A DNA stretch of 64,000 nt from Methanoculleus sp. (lineage in GTDB: Archaea > Halobacteriota > Methanomicrobia > Methanomicrobiales > Methanoculleaceae): NCBI GenBank assembly GCA_018433835.1, contig JAHDQM010000040.1, positions 1-64,000 of the forward strand. Direction: 5' to 3'. Under the pieces are notes generated by a model. The model searched no databases. It was not told the DNA's origin and saw nothing but the letters and a program-made list of their open reading frames with translations. Shown here in pieces: positions 51,580-60,803 of this stretch. Each line of letters opens with the position of its first letter. The first letter of the stretch is position 1. The translations under genes and the position numbers were made by a program.

Positions 51580-51909
51580 CTATTCCCTGACCCGGGAGAG
51601 GATCTGACCTTTCAGTCCCGGCAGATCGTGTTCGACCACATTCCAGACTGCATCACGGTCGATTCCAAAATAGTGGTGAATAAGGACATTCCTCATCCCG
51701 ATGATCTCTGGCCACGGGATGTCCGGGGTTTCGGCCCTGAATTCTGAAGAAACTCCCCGTACGGCTTCTCCGATGATTTGAAGGTGGTGGATCACCCAGA
51801 CCTGTGCCATTTCATCGTTGTAGAAGTACTCACGGCCCCGGACCGATACTCTTTCAATCCGTTCGATAGCTTCGATAACATCCAGTAGCCGTTCGCGATC
51901 GTTTCTCAT
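51580..51909 (-). CDS. hepT: HepT-like HEPN toxin (DUF86)
   Basis: A 109-aa helical protein with the HEPN active motif R-x4-[21 protein letters not shown] (about residues 70-89) and the helix [16 protein letters not shown] (about 37-52). HepT toxins are RNases or are AMPylated by MntA. Its start overlaps the MntA stop by 4 nt. The residues RNVLIHHYF are intact, so the toxin should be active. Confidence 0.88.
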   Translation of the reverse strand: MRNDRERLLDVIEAIERIERVSVRGREYFYNDEMAQVWVIHHLQIIGEAVRGVSSEFRAETPDIPWPEIIGMRNVLIHHYFGIDRDAVWNVVEHDLPGLKGQILSRVRE

Positions 51910-52208
51910 AGAGGCCGCGCTTCCTGTAAAACCCTCGATCGAATACGCTCCCGAAGTCCCGCTTCAGTCACAATATCAACCGGGCGCCCAAGCAGGAGCG
52001 AGAGGTCCATCGCAAGACCACCCACATCAAGGAGACTCCGGCCGGGATCGAGATCGATCAGGAGATCGATATCACTGTCTGCCCGGGCTTCGCTTCGTGC
52101 CACGGATCCGAATACCCGCACGTTCCTCGCTCCCCTCCGGTGTGCGAGAGAAAGGATCTCGTCCCGCTTCTGTATGAGTTGGGTATAGATATCGGCTCCC
52201 GGGTTCAT
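51906..52208 (-). CDS. mntA: MntA-like minimal nucleotidyltransferase antitoxin
   Basis: A 100-aa protein with the GS-x10-DxD motif [20 protein letters not shown] (about residues 31-50) and [18 protein letters not shown]. In HepT/MntA pairs the nucleotidyltransferase adds AMP to a Tyr next to the HepT active motif and silences it. ATG 52208 is preferred over TTG 52214. The pair forms a complete two-gene operon. A broken gene of this type lies at 15364-15711. Confidence 0.87.
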   Translation of the reverse strand: MNPGADIYTQLIQKRDEILSLAHRRGARNVRVFGSVARSEARADSDIDLLIDLDPGRSLLDVGGLAMDLSLLLGRPVDIVTEAGLRERIRSRVLQEARPL

Positions 52209-52301
52209 GCTCAAGTAAGTAGTTACGATGATCGCGCGCCTTAAATGTTATCATGGGCCCTTACTCCCGGCACCACGGCAGCGCCGGGAAGTACCGGGCC
52301 G

Positions 52302-53510
52302 TTATCCCCGCCCGTGCTCCTGGTGGGCCCGGGCCAAGTGCTGCGCCGCGAGGGCGCCGAGGAGGGAGAGCTCGCCGGCGAGCACCCCGGCGGCGACGAT
52401 CTCCGCAAGCGCCTTCGCGTGGGCTCCCGGCGGGTCGCCGCCCCCGGCGACGCCGAGCATCGCGAGGCACTCGTGCTGGGTGTCGACCCCCGTGCCGCCC
52501 CCGACCGTCCCCACCGGGAGCGAGGGGAGGGTGACCGAGACGTAGACGCCGCCGTCCACCCGGTCGACGGTGGTGATCGCGGTGCTCCCCTCCACGACAT
52601 GGGCAGGGTCCTGCCCGCAGGCTATGAACATGGCGGCGACGACGTTTGCCGCGTGGGCGTTGAACCCGAACGAGGCCGCCCTGGCCGAGCCCACCAGGTT
52701 TTTGCGGTAGTTGACCTCGATGAGCGTCTCCGCATCGGTCTTCAAGAGGTCGGCGATCATCGCGTCGGTGAGGCGCACCCCCGCGACCACGGTCTTCCCC
52801 CGGCCCCGGACCAGGTTGATCGCCGCCGGCTTCTTGTCGGTGCACATGTTCCCGGACGTGGCGACGAGGCGGGCGCCGGTCTCACGCTCGATGAGTTCGC
52901 CCACCTTCTGGCCTGCGATTGTCACCATGTTCATGCCCATGGCGTCCTTGGTGTCGAACTCGAGCCGGACGAAGACGCTCGTCCCCGCGACGTAGGAGAC
53001 GGCTTCGAGGAACTGTCCGTGTTTCGTGGTGCTCTCTGCGACCTCCCGGATCTCGGCGGCGTGCCCCTCGACCCACCTGACCACCTCGTGGGCGTGCACG
53101 ACGTCGCGGGCGGCAAAGACCGGCGCCCGGGTCATTCCGTCCCGCGTGATCCGCACGTCCGCGCCCCCCGCCCGGGTGATCAGGGAGCAGCCGCGGTTCA
53201 CCGAAGCCACGAGCGCCCCTTCGGTCGTCGCCAGGGGCAGGTAGTAGGATCCGGAGGCGTACTCCCCCTTCACCCGGAGCAGCCCCGCGACACCGAGCGG
53301 CACCTGCACCGTGCCGATCATGTTCTCGATGTTGCGCTTCACGACCCGGTCGAGCCCGATGGAGAACGACCCCACCGCGGGGAGGGCGGTGCCGGTCTCG
53401 CACTCGACGAACGCCCGCCGCACCCGGACGGCCTCCTCGGGCGGGAGTTCCTTCTCAAGCGCGTAGAGTTTGAGAGACCCCTCCTTGAGCCTCCCGATAT
53501 ACTCATCCAT
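52302..53510 (-). CDS. hmgA: 3-hydroxy-3-methylglutaryl-CoA reductase
   Basis: A 402-aa class I-type HMG-CoA reductase: ENMIGTVQVPLGVAGLLRVK (about residues 60-79), DAMGMNMVTIAGQKVGELIE (about 187-206; the NADP-binding DAMGMN), GTVGGGTGVDTQHECLAMLG (about 338-357) and the late His in GAHAKALAEI. It makes mevalonate for archaeal ether lipids. The start 53510 (MDEYIGRLKEG) removes an unlikely extension. The other early mevalonate genes lie 1.6 kb away on the same strand (55145-57749). Confidence 0.95.
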   Translation of the reverse strand: MDEYIGRLKEGSLKLYALEKELPPEEAVRVRRAFVECETGTALPAVGSFSIGLDRVVKRNIENMIGTVQVPLGVAGLLRVKGEYASGSYYLPLATTEGALVASVNRGCSLITRAGGADVRITRDGMTRAPVFAARDVVHAHEVVRWVEGHAAEIREVAESTTKHGQFLEAVSYVAGTSVFVRLEFDTKDAMGMNMVTIAGQKVGELIERETGARLVATSGNMCTDKKPAAINLVRGRGKTVVAGVRLTDAMIADLLKTDAETLIEVNYRKNLVGSARAASFGFNAHAANVVAAMFIACGQDPAHVVEGSTAITTVDRVDGGVYVSVTLPSLPVGTVGGGTGVDTQHECLAMLGVAGGGDPPGAHAKALAEIVAAGVLAGELSLLGALAAQHLARAHQEHGRG

Positions 53511-53554
53511 GAATAAGTATGAGATCTCATCACTAAAGATGGCTGGTGGTCGAT

Positions 53555-54469
53555 ATGGGAGAAGAACAGTGGTGCCTTGCGGTGCCGAAGCGAGAGGCCG
53601 AGCAGGCACGGCGCCGGCTGCTTGAGGAGGGGCTCCTCGACCGGGGCCTCAGGCCGCGCCCCGAGGGGGACGCCGTCCTCTTCCCGGTGACCGAAGCGGT
53701 CCCGGGCGCCGTGCGGTGCGACTTTGCGGCCGTGCCGGAACAGGCCGTTCTTCCCCGCCACGAGCTCGTGGGCGGGATCGCCGTCGTGCAGGAGGACGAC
53801 CCGGAGGGCGCAGAGCGGCTGCTCGCCTCCCGGCCGTCCCTCGAGACGGTGCTATTCCCCCAGACCGCGGTCGAGGGGGAGTACCGCACCCGCCGGTTCT
53901 CCGTCCTCGCCGGGGTCCCCTCCACCCGCACCCGGGTGACGGAGTACGGACTCCGTTTCGACGTCGACCTATCCCTTGCCTACTTCTCGGCCCGGCTCTC
54001 GACCGAGCGGCAGCGGGTCCTCGAGGCAATGGAGGAGGGGGAGCGGGTCCTCGATATGTTCTCCGGCGTCGGGCCGTTCGCGATCACTCTTGCCCGCAGG
54101 GCCGCTCTCGTCGTCGCCGCGGACCTCAACCCCGCCGCGGTCCACCTCCTGGTCCACAATATCGCGCTCAACCGGGTGCGAAACGTCGTCCCGGTGCTCG
54201 CGGACGCCGCCCACCTCCCCCGGCTCGGCTTTTCCCCCTTCGACCGGGTCGTCATGAACCTCCCGCTCGCCGCGCCGCAGTTCCTCACGGCGGCAGCCGC
54301 CCTCTGCCGGGACGGCGGGACGATCCACCTCTACGCTTTAGAGGGGCGGGAAGGCGAATACCTTCCCCTGATCCGCGAGGTCACCCGCGGCGAGGTCGCC
54401 GAACGGCAGGTCAGGACCTACTCGCCGGGGAAGTGGCACGCGGTGTATGATATCGTCGTGGAGAAGTAA
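53555..54469 (+). CDS. trm5: tRNA (guanine37-N1)-methyltransferase, Trm5 type
   Basis: A 304-aa SAM-dependent methyltransferase: PRHELVGGIAVVQED (about residues 66-80), SLAYFSARLSTERQRVLEAM (about 141-160), GERVLDMFSGVGPFAITLAR (about 163-182; SAM loop), LNPAAVHLLVHNIALNRVRN (about 193-212), and VVMNLPLAAPQFL (about 235-247; the NLP motif). It methylates G37 of tRNA, needed for reading-frame maintenance. ATG 53555 follows GGTGGTCG by a few bases. Upstream is the divergent HMG-CoA reductase gene, 44 bp away. Confidence 0.88.
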   Translation: MGEEQWCLAVPKREAEQARRRLLEEGLLDRGLRPRPEGDAVLFPVTEAVPGAVRCDFAAVPEQAVLPRHELVGGIAVVQEDDPEGAERLLASRPSLETVLFPQTAVEGEYRTRRFSVLAGVPSTRTRVTEYGLRFDVDLSLAYFSARLSTERQRVLEAMEEGERVLDMFSGVGPFAITLARRAALVVAADLNPAAVHLLVHNIALNRVRNVVPVLADAAHLPRLGFSPFDRVVMNLPLAAPQFLTAAAALCRDGGTIHLYALEGREGEYLPLIREVTRGEVAERQVRTYSPGKWHAVYDIVVEK

Positions 54470-55144
54470 GAGGGTCCGGGGATTGCACCCCTCGCACGCT
54501 CAGTGATTGAATATCTTGCTCTTTTTGCCGACCGGGCATTTCCCTCCCGGGCTCTCCACCGCCCATCGCATCGTGGGAGAGCGAGATTGCGAGGGGGCTG
54601 CTCCCCTCGAAGACCTTTGGTCTTCTCGTGCTCACTACGTTCGCACCTCAAAGGCCTTCGGCTTTCTCATGCTCCGTTCCTCGCACCTAACGGTGCTCAA
54701 ACTCCGCTCCTACGGAGCTTCGTTCCTGTCGGAACATCGCACCTCGCACCTGGGGCGCCTGAGTTTCTCTCCTTTGAACCTGCTGATTTCCTATGGCTAT
54801 ATCCAGCACGGATTCCGTGGGAGTATCGCCATTGGGGGTGGGGCTGACGGGGAGGGGGGGAGCATCCCCCCTCCCCTGTCCCCTCCCCCCTCCTGGCGAT
54901 ATCCACTGGAAAGCCGTGGATGGGATTGTGATTGAAGTTATTCCAATCCTCTGACGGGGGAGACCCGTTGCACCCCTCGGCGCCCATGCATCCGCCGTAC
55001 CGCAGGACGCACCGCCCGCATCTTCGAAGCCTGATGGTGTCTCAAGCTCGCTACGCTCTCGTGCGAGCCAAAAAAGAAGTATAGAGCGTCATTAAATCCC
55101 GCGCAGAGCGCGGAAAACCCCTGCCAACCCAAATACGATCAGGA
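54470..55144. repeat. Non-coding block of hairpin repeats
   Basis: Successive hairpins: GAAGACC-TTT-GGTCTTC (54609-54625), AAAGGCC-TTC-GGCTTT (about 54650-54665, one bulge), GCTCC-TAC-GGAGC (54706-54718), GTTCC-TGTC-GGAAC (54722-54735). Between them recur CGTGCTCACTACGTTCGCACC-like strings (GTGCTC, CGCACCT). Positions 54895-54917 match 70-92 (21 of 23). A further related piece, GTGTCTCAAGCTCGCTACGC, begins near 55036. No gene is seen in this block. Confidence 0.65.
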
Positions 55145-55537
55145 TCATTCCGACGGCACGAACTTCGTGCCGTAGTGGATGGTGCCGCTCTCGCCGTCCG
55201 CCGCCACCCGGCGGAAGACGCTCTTGACCCGCATCCCGATCTTCGCCTCTCCGGGGGGGCAGGCGATCTGGGTAGTGAGCCTCGGCCCCTCGTCGAGCTG
55301 CACGACCGCAAGGACGTAGGGGGTGGTGTTCTCGAACTGGTCGCTTGCCGACCGGACGACCGTGTAGGTGACGACCGTTCCCTCGCCGTTGAACTTATGG
55401 TCGACGATCTTGCCGCTCCGCCGGCAGTCGGGGCAGAGCGATCTGGGCGGGAAGAAGTACCGCCCGCAGGTCGTGCACTGCGTCCCGACGAGGTTATACC
55501 GCTGCGGAATCTTTCTCCAGAACCGTGAAACCGACAT
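55145..55537 (-). CDS. DUF35 OB-fold zinc-ribbon acyl-CoA-binding protein
   Basis: A 130-aa protein with a zinc ribbon (CTTCGRYFFPPRSLCPDCRR, about residues 21-40; C-x2-C...C-x2-C) and an OB fold (GEGTVVTYTVVRSASDQFEN, PYVLAVVQLDEGPRLTTQIA). DUF35 proteins form a tight complex with thiolase and HMG-CoA synthase in archaea and channel acetoacetyl-CoA between them. It is the last gene of that operon, 2 nt after the thiolase. Confidence 0.9.
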   Translation of the reverse strand: MSVSRFWRKIPQRYNLVGTQCTTCGRYFFPPRSLCPDCRRSGKIVDHKFNGEGTVVTYTVVRSASDQFENTTPYVLAVVQLDEGPRLTTQIACPPGEAKIGMRVKSVFRRVAADGESGTIHYGTKFVPSE

Positions 55538-55539
55538 TG

Positions 55540-56700
55540 TTATGCCCCCAGGATGTGCACGACGACCGTCGCGCCGGTGCCGCCCACGTTATGGGCCATA
55601 CCGATCTCCGCGTCCACCTGCCGGGCCCCGGCTTCGCCGCGGAGCTGGCTGACGATCTCGTAGATCTGCTTGATCCCGGTCGCACCGACCGGGTGGCCGC
55701 AGGCCTTCAGGCCGCCGCTCGTGTTCACCGGGATCTCCCCGCCGAGGGCGGTCGTCCCTTCCGCGGTGAGCCTCCCCGCCTCACCTTTTTTACAGAACCC
55801 GAGGTCCTCGATCGCACAGATCTCGGCGATCGTGAAGCAGTCGTGGACCTCCAGCATATCGATATCCTTGTGGGTGAGGCCCGCCTGGGAAAACGCCCCC
55901 CTCCCTGCCGCCACGGTGGCGTCCAGGGTGGAGATGTCCCGCCGGTCGTGGAGCGCGATGGTGTCGCTCGCCTGGGCGCTTGCGAGCACCTTGACCGGCG
56001 AATCGGTGAACTCGCGGGCGCGTTCGAGCGGCACCACCACGACCGCCGCCGCACCGTCGGTGATCGGCGAGCAGTCGAAGAGCCGCAGGGGGTCGGCGAC
56101 CAGCGAGGAGTTCAGCACCGTATCGACCGTGATCCTGTTCCGGAACTGGGCGATCGGGTTCTTTGCGCCGTTCTCGTGGTTCTTCACCGCCACCTCTGCA
56201 AGCTGCTCCCGGGTGAGGGGGTAGCGGTGCATGTAGTCGGTTGCGATCATGGCGTAGAGCCCGGGGAAGGTCGCCCCGGCAAACCCCTCCCACTCGCGGT
56301 CCGCGGCGCTCGCGAGCATGTCCACGCTCGCCCCGGTCCCGACGTCGGTCATCTTCTCGACGCCCGCAGCGACCACGATGTCTTCCATGCCGCTCGCGAC
56401 CGCGATCACCGCCTGCCGGAAGGCAAGTCCGCCGGAGGCGCAGGCCGCCTCCACCCGGGTCGAAGCGACATGGTTTGTTGCCAGGCCGGCGTAGTCCGCG
56501 ATAAGGGCCCCGATGTGCTCCTGCTCGACGAATCTGCCTGCGCTCATGTTCCCTACGTAGAGAGCGTCGAGATTCTCGCCGGTGACCCCGGCATCCTCGA
56601 GCGCCAGCGTCCCCGCCTTGACGAAGAGGTCGCGGAACGAGGTGCCCCAGTGCTCCCCGAACTCGGTGCACCCGACTCCGATTATTGCTACGTCTCTCAT
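55540..56700 (-). CDS. Archaeal acetyl-CoA C-acetyltransferase (thiolase)
   Basis: A 386-aa thiolase: [20 protein letters not shown] (about residues 83-102; catalytic Cys), [20 protein letters not shown] (about 325-344; catalytic His) and [20 protein letters not shown] (about 194-213). It condenses two acetyl-CoA. It overlaps HMG-CoA synthase by ATGA and is followed by DUF35; in methanogens these three proteins form one enzyme complex. Confidence 0.93.
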   Translation of the reverse strand: MRDVAIIGVGCTEFGEHWGTSFRDLFVKAGTLALEDAGVTGENLDALYVGNMSAGRFVEQEHIGALIADYAGLATNHVASTRVEAACASGGLAFRQAVIAVASGMEDIVVAAGVEKMTDVGTGASVDMLASAADREWEGFAGATFPGLYAMIATDYMHRYPLTREQLAEVAVKNHENGAKNPIAQFRNRITVDTVLNSSLVADPLRLFDCSPITDGAAAVVVVPLERAREFTDSPVKVLASAQASDTIALHDRRDISTLDATVAAGRGAFSQAGLTHKDIDMLEVHDCFTIAEICAIEDLGFCKKGEAGRLTAEGTTALGGEIPVNTSGGLKACGHPVGATGIKQIYEIVSQLRGEAGARQVDAEIGMAHNVGGTGATVVVHILGA

Positions 56701-57749
56701 TTCTGCATCACGATCTTCCCCTTGTGTTTGGCGTACAGTGCATAGTCGAGGTAGGTCGGGTTTGCGAGCAGTTTCTCGACGCTCGGCGCCGCTGCCCGGT
56801 CGAACTCAACGGAATCGATGGCATCGGTGACCGTGATGTCGAAAGCGTCGCTCCCCGCCCCCGACCCGAACGAGGTGACGAAGATCCGGTCGCCCGGTTT
56901 TGCCACGTCGAGCGTAGCGGCAAGCCCGATCATCGATGCCCCCGAGTAGGTGTTGCCGAGCCTCGGGACGACGAGGCCGGGCTGGATCTGCTCGTCGGTA
57001 AACCCGAGCATCTTTGCCGCCCGTTGCGGGAACTTTGCGTTGGGCTGGTGGAAGACGGCGTAGTCGTAGTCCTTCGGGTTCGTCCCGGCCGCCTCAAGCA
57101 TCAGCCGCGCGGCGCCCTGGACGTGTCTGAAGTAGCCCGGGTCGCCGGTGAACCGTCCGCCGTGGCGGGGGTAGTTCTGTCCTTCACGCCGCCAGAAGTC
57201 GGGCGTGTCGGTGGTGTAGGAGCAGGTCCGGTGGATCTCGGCGATGGGATCCTCATCCCCGATGACGAACGCCGCTCCGCCGGCCGCCGCTGTGTACTCG
57301 AGGGCGTCCCCTGGAGCACCCTGTGCCACGTCCGCACCGATGGCGATCCCGAACGGGATCATCCCGCTTTTGACCATGCCCATGCAGGTCTGAATGCCCG
57401 CCGTTCCGGCCTTGCATGCAAACTCGTAGTCGGCGGCGGTCATGTTGGGAGTCGCCCCGATCGCCTCGCCGACCGTGCAGGCCGTGGGCTTGACCGCGTA
57501 GGGGTGCGACTCGCTTCCCACGTAGATGGCGCCGATCGCGTCAGTGTCGACGGTCCTGCGCCGAAGGGCGGCACGGGCCGCCTCGACGGCGATCGTTGCG
57601 GTATCCTCATCGAGATCGGGGACGGATTTCTCAAAGACACCGAGCCCCCGGGTGATGTCGTCTGCGTTGGCGCCCCATACCCGGGCGATCTCCGGGACTT
57701 TTATCCGGTATCGCGGGATGTAGACGCCGTACGAATAAATGCCTACCAT
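56697..57749 (-). CDS. Archaeal hydroxymethylglutaryl-CoA synthase
   Basis: A 350-aa condensing enzyme: [20 protein letters not shown] (about residues 5-24), [20 protein letters not shown] (about 74-93; catalytic Glu), [20 protein letters not shown] (about 108-127; catalytic Cys), and [18 protein letters not shown] (about 232-249; catalytic His). It makes HMG-CoA from acetoacetyl-CoA. It follows the XRE regulator with a 7-bp overlap and overlaps the thiolase by ATGA. Confidence 0.95.
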   Translation of the reverse strand: MVGIYSYGVYIPRYRIKVPEIARVWGANADDITRGLGVFEKSVPDLDEDTATIAVEAARAALRRRTVDTDAIGAIYVGSESHPYAVKPTACTVGEAIGATPNMTAADYEFACKAGTAGIQTCMGMVKSGMIPFGIAIGADVAQGAPGDALEYTAAAGGAAFVIGDEDPIAEIHRTCSYTTDTPDFWRREGQNYPRHGGRFTGDPGYFRHVQGAARLMLEAAGTNPKDYDYAVFHQPNAKFPQRAAKMLGFTDEQIQPGLVVPRLGNTYSGASMIGLAATLDVAKPGDRIFVTSFGSGAGSDAFDITVTDAIDSVEFDRAAAPSVEKLLANPTYLDYALYAKHKGKIVMQK

Positions 57750-58453
57750 GACTTTCCTCGTAGTGAACTGATGATCTTCTCGACATCCATCTCGGTGCAG
57801 AGTACGCTGATCCGGTCACGCTCCGCAAGGCCCGGGATCAGCGGGTGTACCTGCTCCTGGCTGATACCCTGCAGAACCACGCAGCGGGGCTTGAACGGCG
57901 TGACCCGGATCGCCACCATGGGGGATTTCCCGGTTGAGACTTCGGTGAAGATGAGGGCACGCTCCGTGCTCCAGCCGTAGATGCGGTTGAACTCGCTCGA
58001 AGAGAGCTGGAGGATCGCATTGAGACTGTTGATCACCGTATACCCGTAGATGGCCTGGTCCGTCGGACCGCAGAGCGTGACGGCGTCGATGGCCGCTGCG
58101 AAGTCCGACAGGCTCACGGGGGATGCATACTCGTGGATGTCGTAGATGACGTCTTCGTCGAACTCACTGTACAGAATTTTTGCAAATTTGTTGATGAACC
58201 GACCGCCGTTGTCCTCGTCGATCGAGAGGATCGTATCAACGATCTTGCCGACGATGGCGGTGCCCGGACTTTTTCGTCGTCCGCTTTCGTAATCGCTGAT
58301 AACCGAGGGAGAGACCTCGAGACGCTCGGCGAGCAGTCCCTGGGGGATGTTGAAACTCTGCCGCCACTTTTTCAAGGCCTGTCCCGGTGAGTCCGAGAGT
58401 GTGATCTCTCCTGCCATTTTCTCGGCAAGTTGATGCCGCACTCCGGATTTCAT
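57743..58453 (-). CDS. XRE-family transcriptional regulator leading the mevalonate operon
   Basis: A 236-aa protein. Residues about 28-80 form an HTH_3 domain ([40 protein letters not shown]). The rest is a conserved domain with [20 protein letters not shown] and [20 protein letters not shown], known from methanogen regulators next to HMG-CoA synthase; it could sense a pathway product. ATG 58453 gives a proper N-terminus; the frame extends 15 codons upstream. Overlap with HMG-CoA synthase points to co-transcription and probable autoregulation of the operon. Confidence 0.85.
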   Translation of the reverse strand: MKSGVRHQLAEKMAGEITLSDSPGQALKKWRQSFNIPQGLLAERLEVSPSVISDYESGRRKSPGTAIVGKIVDTILSIDEDNGGRFINKFAKILYSEFDEDVIYDIHEYASPVSLSDFAAAIDAVTLCGPTDQAIYGYTVINSLNAILQLSSSEFNRIYGWSTERALIFTEVSTGKSPMVAIRVTPFKPRCVVLQGISQEQVHPLIPGLAERDRISVLCTEMDVEKIISSLRGKSW

Positions 58454-58544
58454 GCAGGTACTGTTAACACTTCGACTTAAATAATTAGCGTATGCCACTT
58501 CGACATTTCACGAAGATCCATCAGTCGGGCTCGGTGCGCAACCC

Positions 58545-58552
58545 GTATATAG
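58545..58552 (+). promoter_or_regulatory. TATA box of the ribK-ribB operon
   Basis: GTATATAG starts 30 nt before ATG 58575, implying a leaderless or nearly leaderless mRNA. This supports 58575 rather than ATG 58554 as the start. Confidence 0.6.
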
Positions 58553-58574
58553 TATGCATCTCAATTATGATACA

Positions 58575-59243
58575 ATGGTTGAAGCGGAAGATCTGCAGTC
58601 CTTAAAGACGATCGCCCTGCTCGGCGGGTGCCGGGGCCCGATCTGGCTCTCGTCGCAGTCGCTCGGAAACGTTCTGGGGATCAGCCCCCAGACCGCCTCA
58701 CGGCGGCTGATCGCGCTTGAGCGGCAGCAGTTCGTCGTACGGTCGATGAAGCCCGACGGCCAGTACGTCGCCGTCACCCGGGTGGGCGAGCAGGCGCTGA
58801 AGCGGGAGTATGCGGATTACGTCAGGATATTCAACCCGGAACGCAGGCAGTATACCCTTGCCGGGACCGTGATCAGCGGGCTCGGGGAAGGGCGCTACTA
58901 CATGAGCATCCCCCACTACAAGGAGCAGTTCGGCGCGTATCTCGGGTTCGAACCCTTCCCCGGGACCCTGAACATCAGGCTCGATGCGGCGAGCGTTCAG
59001 GTCCGCAAACAGCTCGACCATGCCGGGTGGATCGATGTCCCAGGGTTTACTGCGGATGAGCGGACGTTCGGCGCAGCCAGGGTTCTTCCCTGTCGGATCC
59101 GGGGCCATAAGTGCGCGATAGTCGTGCCCTCCCGCACCCACTACCCGGAGGATATCGTCGAGGTCATCGCCGGGTGCGAACTCCGCAAAGCCCTGAATCT
59201 GAATGATAGCGATACGATCGAGGTGGAGATTACCCATGATTGA
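58575..59243 (+). CDS. ribK: CTP-dependent riboflavin kinase with N-terminal HTH
   Basis: A 222-aa protein. Residues about 1-80 form a MarR-like winged helix (SQSLGNVLGISPQTASRRLI). The kinase domain follows: GTVISGLGEGRYYMSIPHYK (about 94-113), FGAYLGFEPFPGTLNIRLDA (about 115-134), and VPSRTHYPEDIVEVIA (about 188-203). Archaeal RibK uses CTP to make FMN. The HTH suggests feedback control of flavin genes. It overlaps ribB by 8 bp. Confidence 0.93.
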   Translation: MVEAEDLQSLKTIALLGGCRGPIWLSSQSLGNVLGISPQTASRRLIALERQQFVVRSMKPDGQYVAVTRVGEQALKREYADYVRIFNPERRQYTLAGTVISGLGEGRYYMSIPHYKEQFGAYLGFEPFPGTLNIRLDAASVQVRKQLDHAGWIDVPGFTADERTFGAARVLPCRIRGHKCAIVVPSRTHYPEDIVEVIAGCELRKALNLNDSDTIEVEITHD

Positions 59244-59913
59244 TGCAGCCATACAGGCCCTCGCGAGGGGCGAATTTGTCCTGCTATATGACTTTGACAA
59301 CCGGGAGCGCGAGACTGATTTTGCGATCCGCTCAGACGCCGTCACCCCTGCCCACATCCGGCAGATGCGTAAAGACGGCGGCGGGCTGATCTGCACGGCG
59401 GTGCACCCCGAGGCTGCAAAGAGGCTCGGTCTGCCGTTTGCGCACGACGTCCTGCGTGCCTGCAGCCTCGTCGAGAAGGACGGCGAAGTTCCCTACGACC
59501 CAAAGAACCATTCGTCGTTCTCCCTCTGGGTGAACCACCGGGAGACCTACACCGGGGTCACGGACAGGGATCGCGCCCTGACGGTCACGGCCGTCGCACA
59601 GGAGGTGCAACGGTCGCTCAACGGCGGCGGGCACGACTTTGCCGCACACTTCCGGACGCCAGGCCATATGGCGCTCCTCAGGGCCGCCGACCGGCTGCTC
59701 GACGACCGGCGGGGGCAGACCGAACTCTCGATCGCGCTTGCCGCCATGGCCGGGGTCACCCCGGCGGTCACGATCTGCGAGATGCTGGACGACGAGACGG
59801 GGCTTGCCCTCTCGAAAGAAGGTGCGATGGCGTATGCGAAAAAGCACGGGCTCGTCTTTGTCGAGGGAAAAGACGTTCTGGACCGGTGGGAGTCCCGAAG
59901 ACCGGAAAAATAA
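59236..59913 (+). CDS. ribB: 3,4-dihydroxy-2-butanone-4-phosphate synthase
   Basis: A 225-aa enzyme: ARGEFVLLYDFDNRERETDF (about residues 9-28; the RExExD-like metal site), DGGGLICTAVHPEAAKRLGL (about 47-66), FSLWVNHRETYTGVTDRDRA (about 95-114), and TPGHMALLRA (about 141-150; second metal His). It makes the four-carbon unit of riboflavin from ribulose 5-phosphate. It forms an operon with ribK. Confidence 0.93.
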   Translation: MIDAAIQALARGEFVLLYDFDNRERETDFAIRSDAVTPAHIRQMRKDGGGLICTAVHPEAAKRLGLPFAHDVLRACSLVEKDGEVPYDPKNHSSFSLWVNHRETYTGVTDRDRALTVTAVAQEVQRSLNGGGHDFAAHFRTPGHMALLRAADRLLDDRRGQTELSIALAAMAGVTPAVTICEMLDDETGLALSKEGAMAYAKKHGLVFVEGKDVLDRWESRRPEK

Positions 59914-60062
59914 CACGTATCCCTTTTTAGTCCCGCAGGTCCGCAGGATCGCCTCCTGAAATCGGTCGGGAAGGTCTTTTTACACATCTCCGGTGGAGAG
60001 CAGGAATATGCACGGGACTCCCCGGCATGCCGCGAAATGGCGTTGCTCATGAGTTTTCAAAA

Positions 60063-60070
60063 ACAATATA
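60063..60070 (+). promoter_or_regulatory. TATA box of the resolvase-like gene
   Basis: ACAATATATACG, with its core at 60063-60070, is 33 nt before ATG 60096, in line with a leaderless transcript. This argues for 60096 over the earlier ATG 60027. Confidence 0.55.
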
Positions 60071-60095
60071 TACGATTGTACGGCACCATAGACGG

Positions 60096-60758
60096 ATGAA
60101 AAAAGATGCCGTGGCATACTTGAATACGAGAAAGAAGGGGGATTTCGCAGCACAGAAGAGTGAAGTGGAGGACTATTGTAAATATCGGTTTCAGATTGTT
60201 GAAATCTTCCATGATCACCGGGCGAACGCAACGTCTCCGGAGAAGCGGAAGGGCTTTATGGAGATGCTGGATTACTGTGCCGCCAACAACTGCCCCGACA
60301 TCGTCATCTACGATCTCGCCGGTCTTGCCAGGGACATGGATGCCGGGCTTGCAACCCTCAAAATTCTGAACGATAAATACACGGTTTACTGCGTGAATAA
60401 CGACTTCTTCGGGTTCCGGGACGACCCGGAACAGAGAAGAGAGGCGACCGCCAACTTCGTCGCGTATATGGAGCAGTACCGGGAGAGTGCCCGGAAGACC
60501 GCACCCCCTGTCTCGAAGAAGACGAAGAAAGAGGACGGGCGCCCCATCGGGAGGCCGAAAGCACTCAACGAGGGCCAGGTCGAGGCCCTCCTCACGATAC
60601 GGCAGGCCGGGACGAGCATCAGCCAGATCTGCAGGATGTTCGATGTCAGCAGGAGCACGGTCAGCAAGATCCTCGCGGACTACCCCGAGCTGAAGGGTGA
60701 GTGGAAGGGCGCCCGGCAGGAGCCTGCCGGGGAGATGCCGGGGGAGCAGACGGAATAA
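60096..60758 (+). CDS. Resolvase-like DNA-binding protein lacking catalytic residues
   Basis: A 220-aa protein with a serine-recombinase N-terminal fold (about residues 1-125): AVAYLNTRKKGDFAAQKSEV occupies the place of Y-x-R-x-S, but Arg is Asn and the catalytic Ser is Arg. RKGFMEMLDYCAANNCPDIV and IYDLAGLARDMDAGLATLKI follow, with only one of the two LxR motif arginines. A basic linker and a C-terminal HTH (about 165-205; AGTSISQICRMFDVSRSTVS) complete it. It should bind DNA but not recombine it. It is solitary, with its own promoter, so it is more likely a regulator than part of a mobile element. Confidence 0.75.
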   Translation: MKKDAVAYLNTRKKGDFAAQKSEVEDYCKYRFQIVEIFHDHRANATSPEKRKGFMEMLDYCAANNCPDIVIYDLAGLARDMDAGLATLKILNDKYTVYCVNNDFFGFRDDPEQRREATANFVAYMEQYRESARKTAPPVSKKTKKEDGRPIGRPKALNEGQVEALLTIRQAGTSISQICRMFDVSRSTVSKILADYPELKGEWKGARQEPAGEMPGEQTE

Positions 60759-60803
60759 TCCTCCCGGACCTCGTCCGATCTTTTGGAAGATCTTTCGTGC
60801 CGG

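Noticed and set aside
54470..55144. CRISPR array
   Set aside because: The repeats here are hairpins of varying sequence and spacing, without identical direct repeats and regular unique spacers, and no cas gene is in the window.
60096..60758. Active site-specific recombinase with an attachment site
   Set aside because: Catalytic Ser and Arg are replaced and no inverted or direct repeats suggestive of att or res sites were seen next to the gene.
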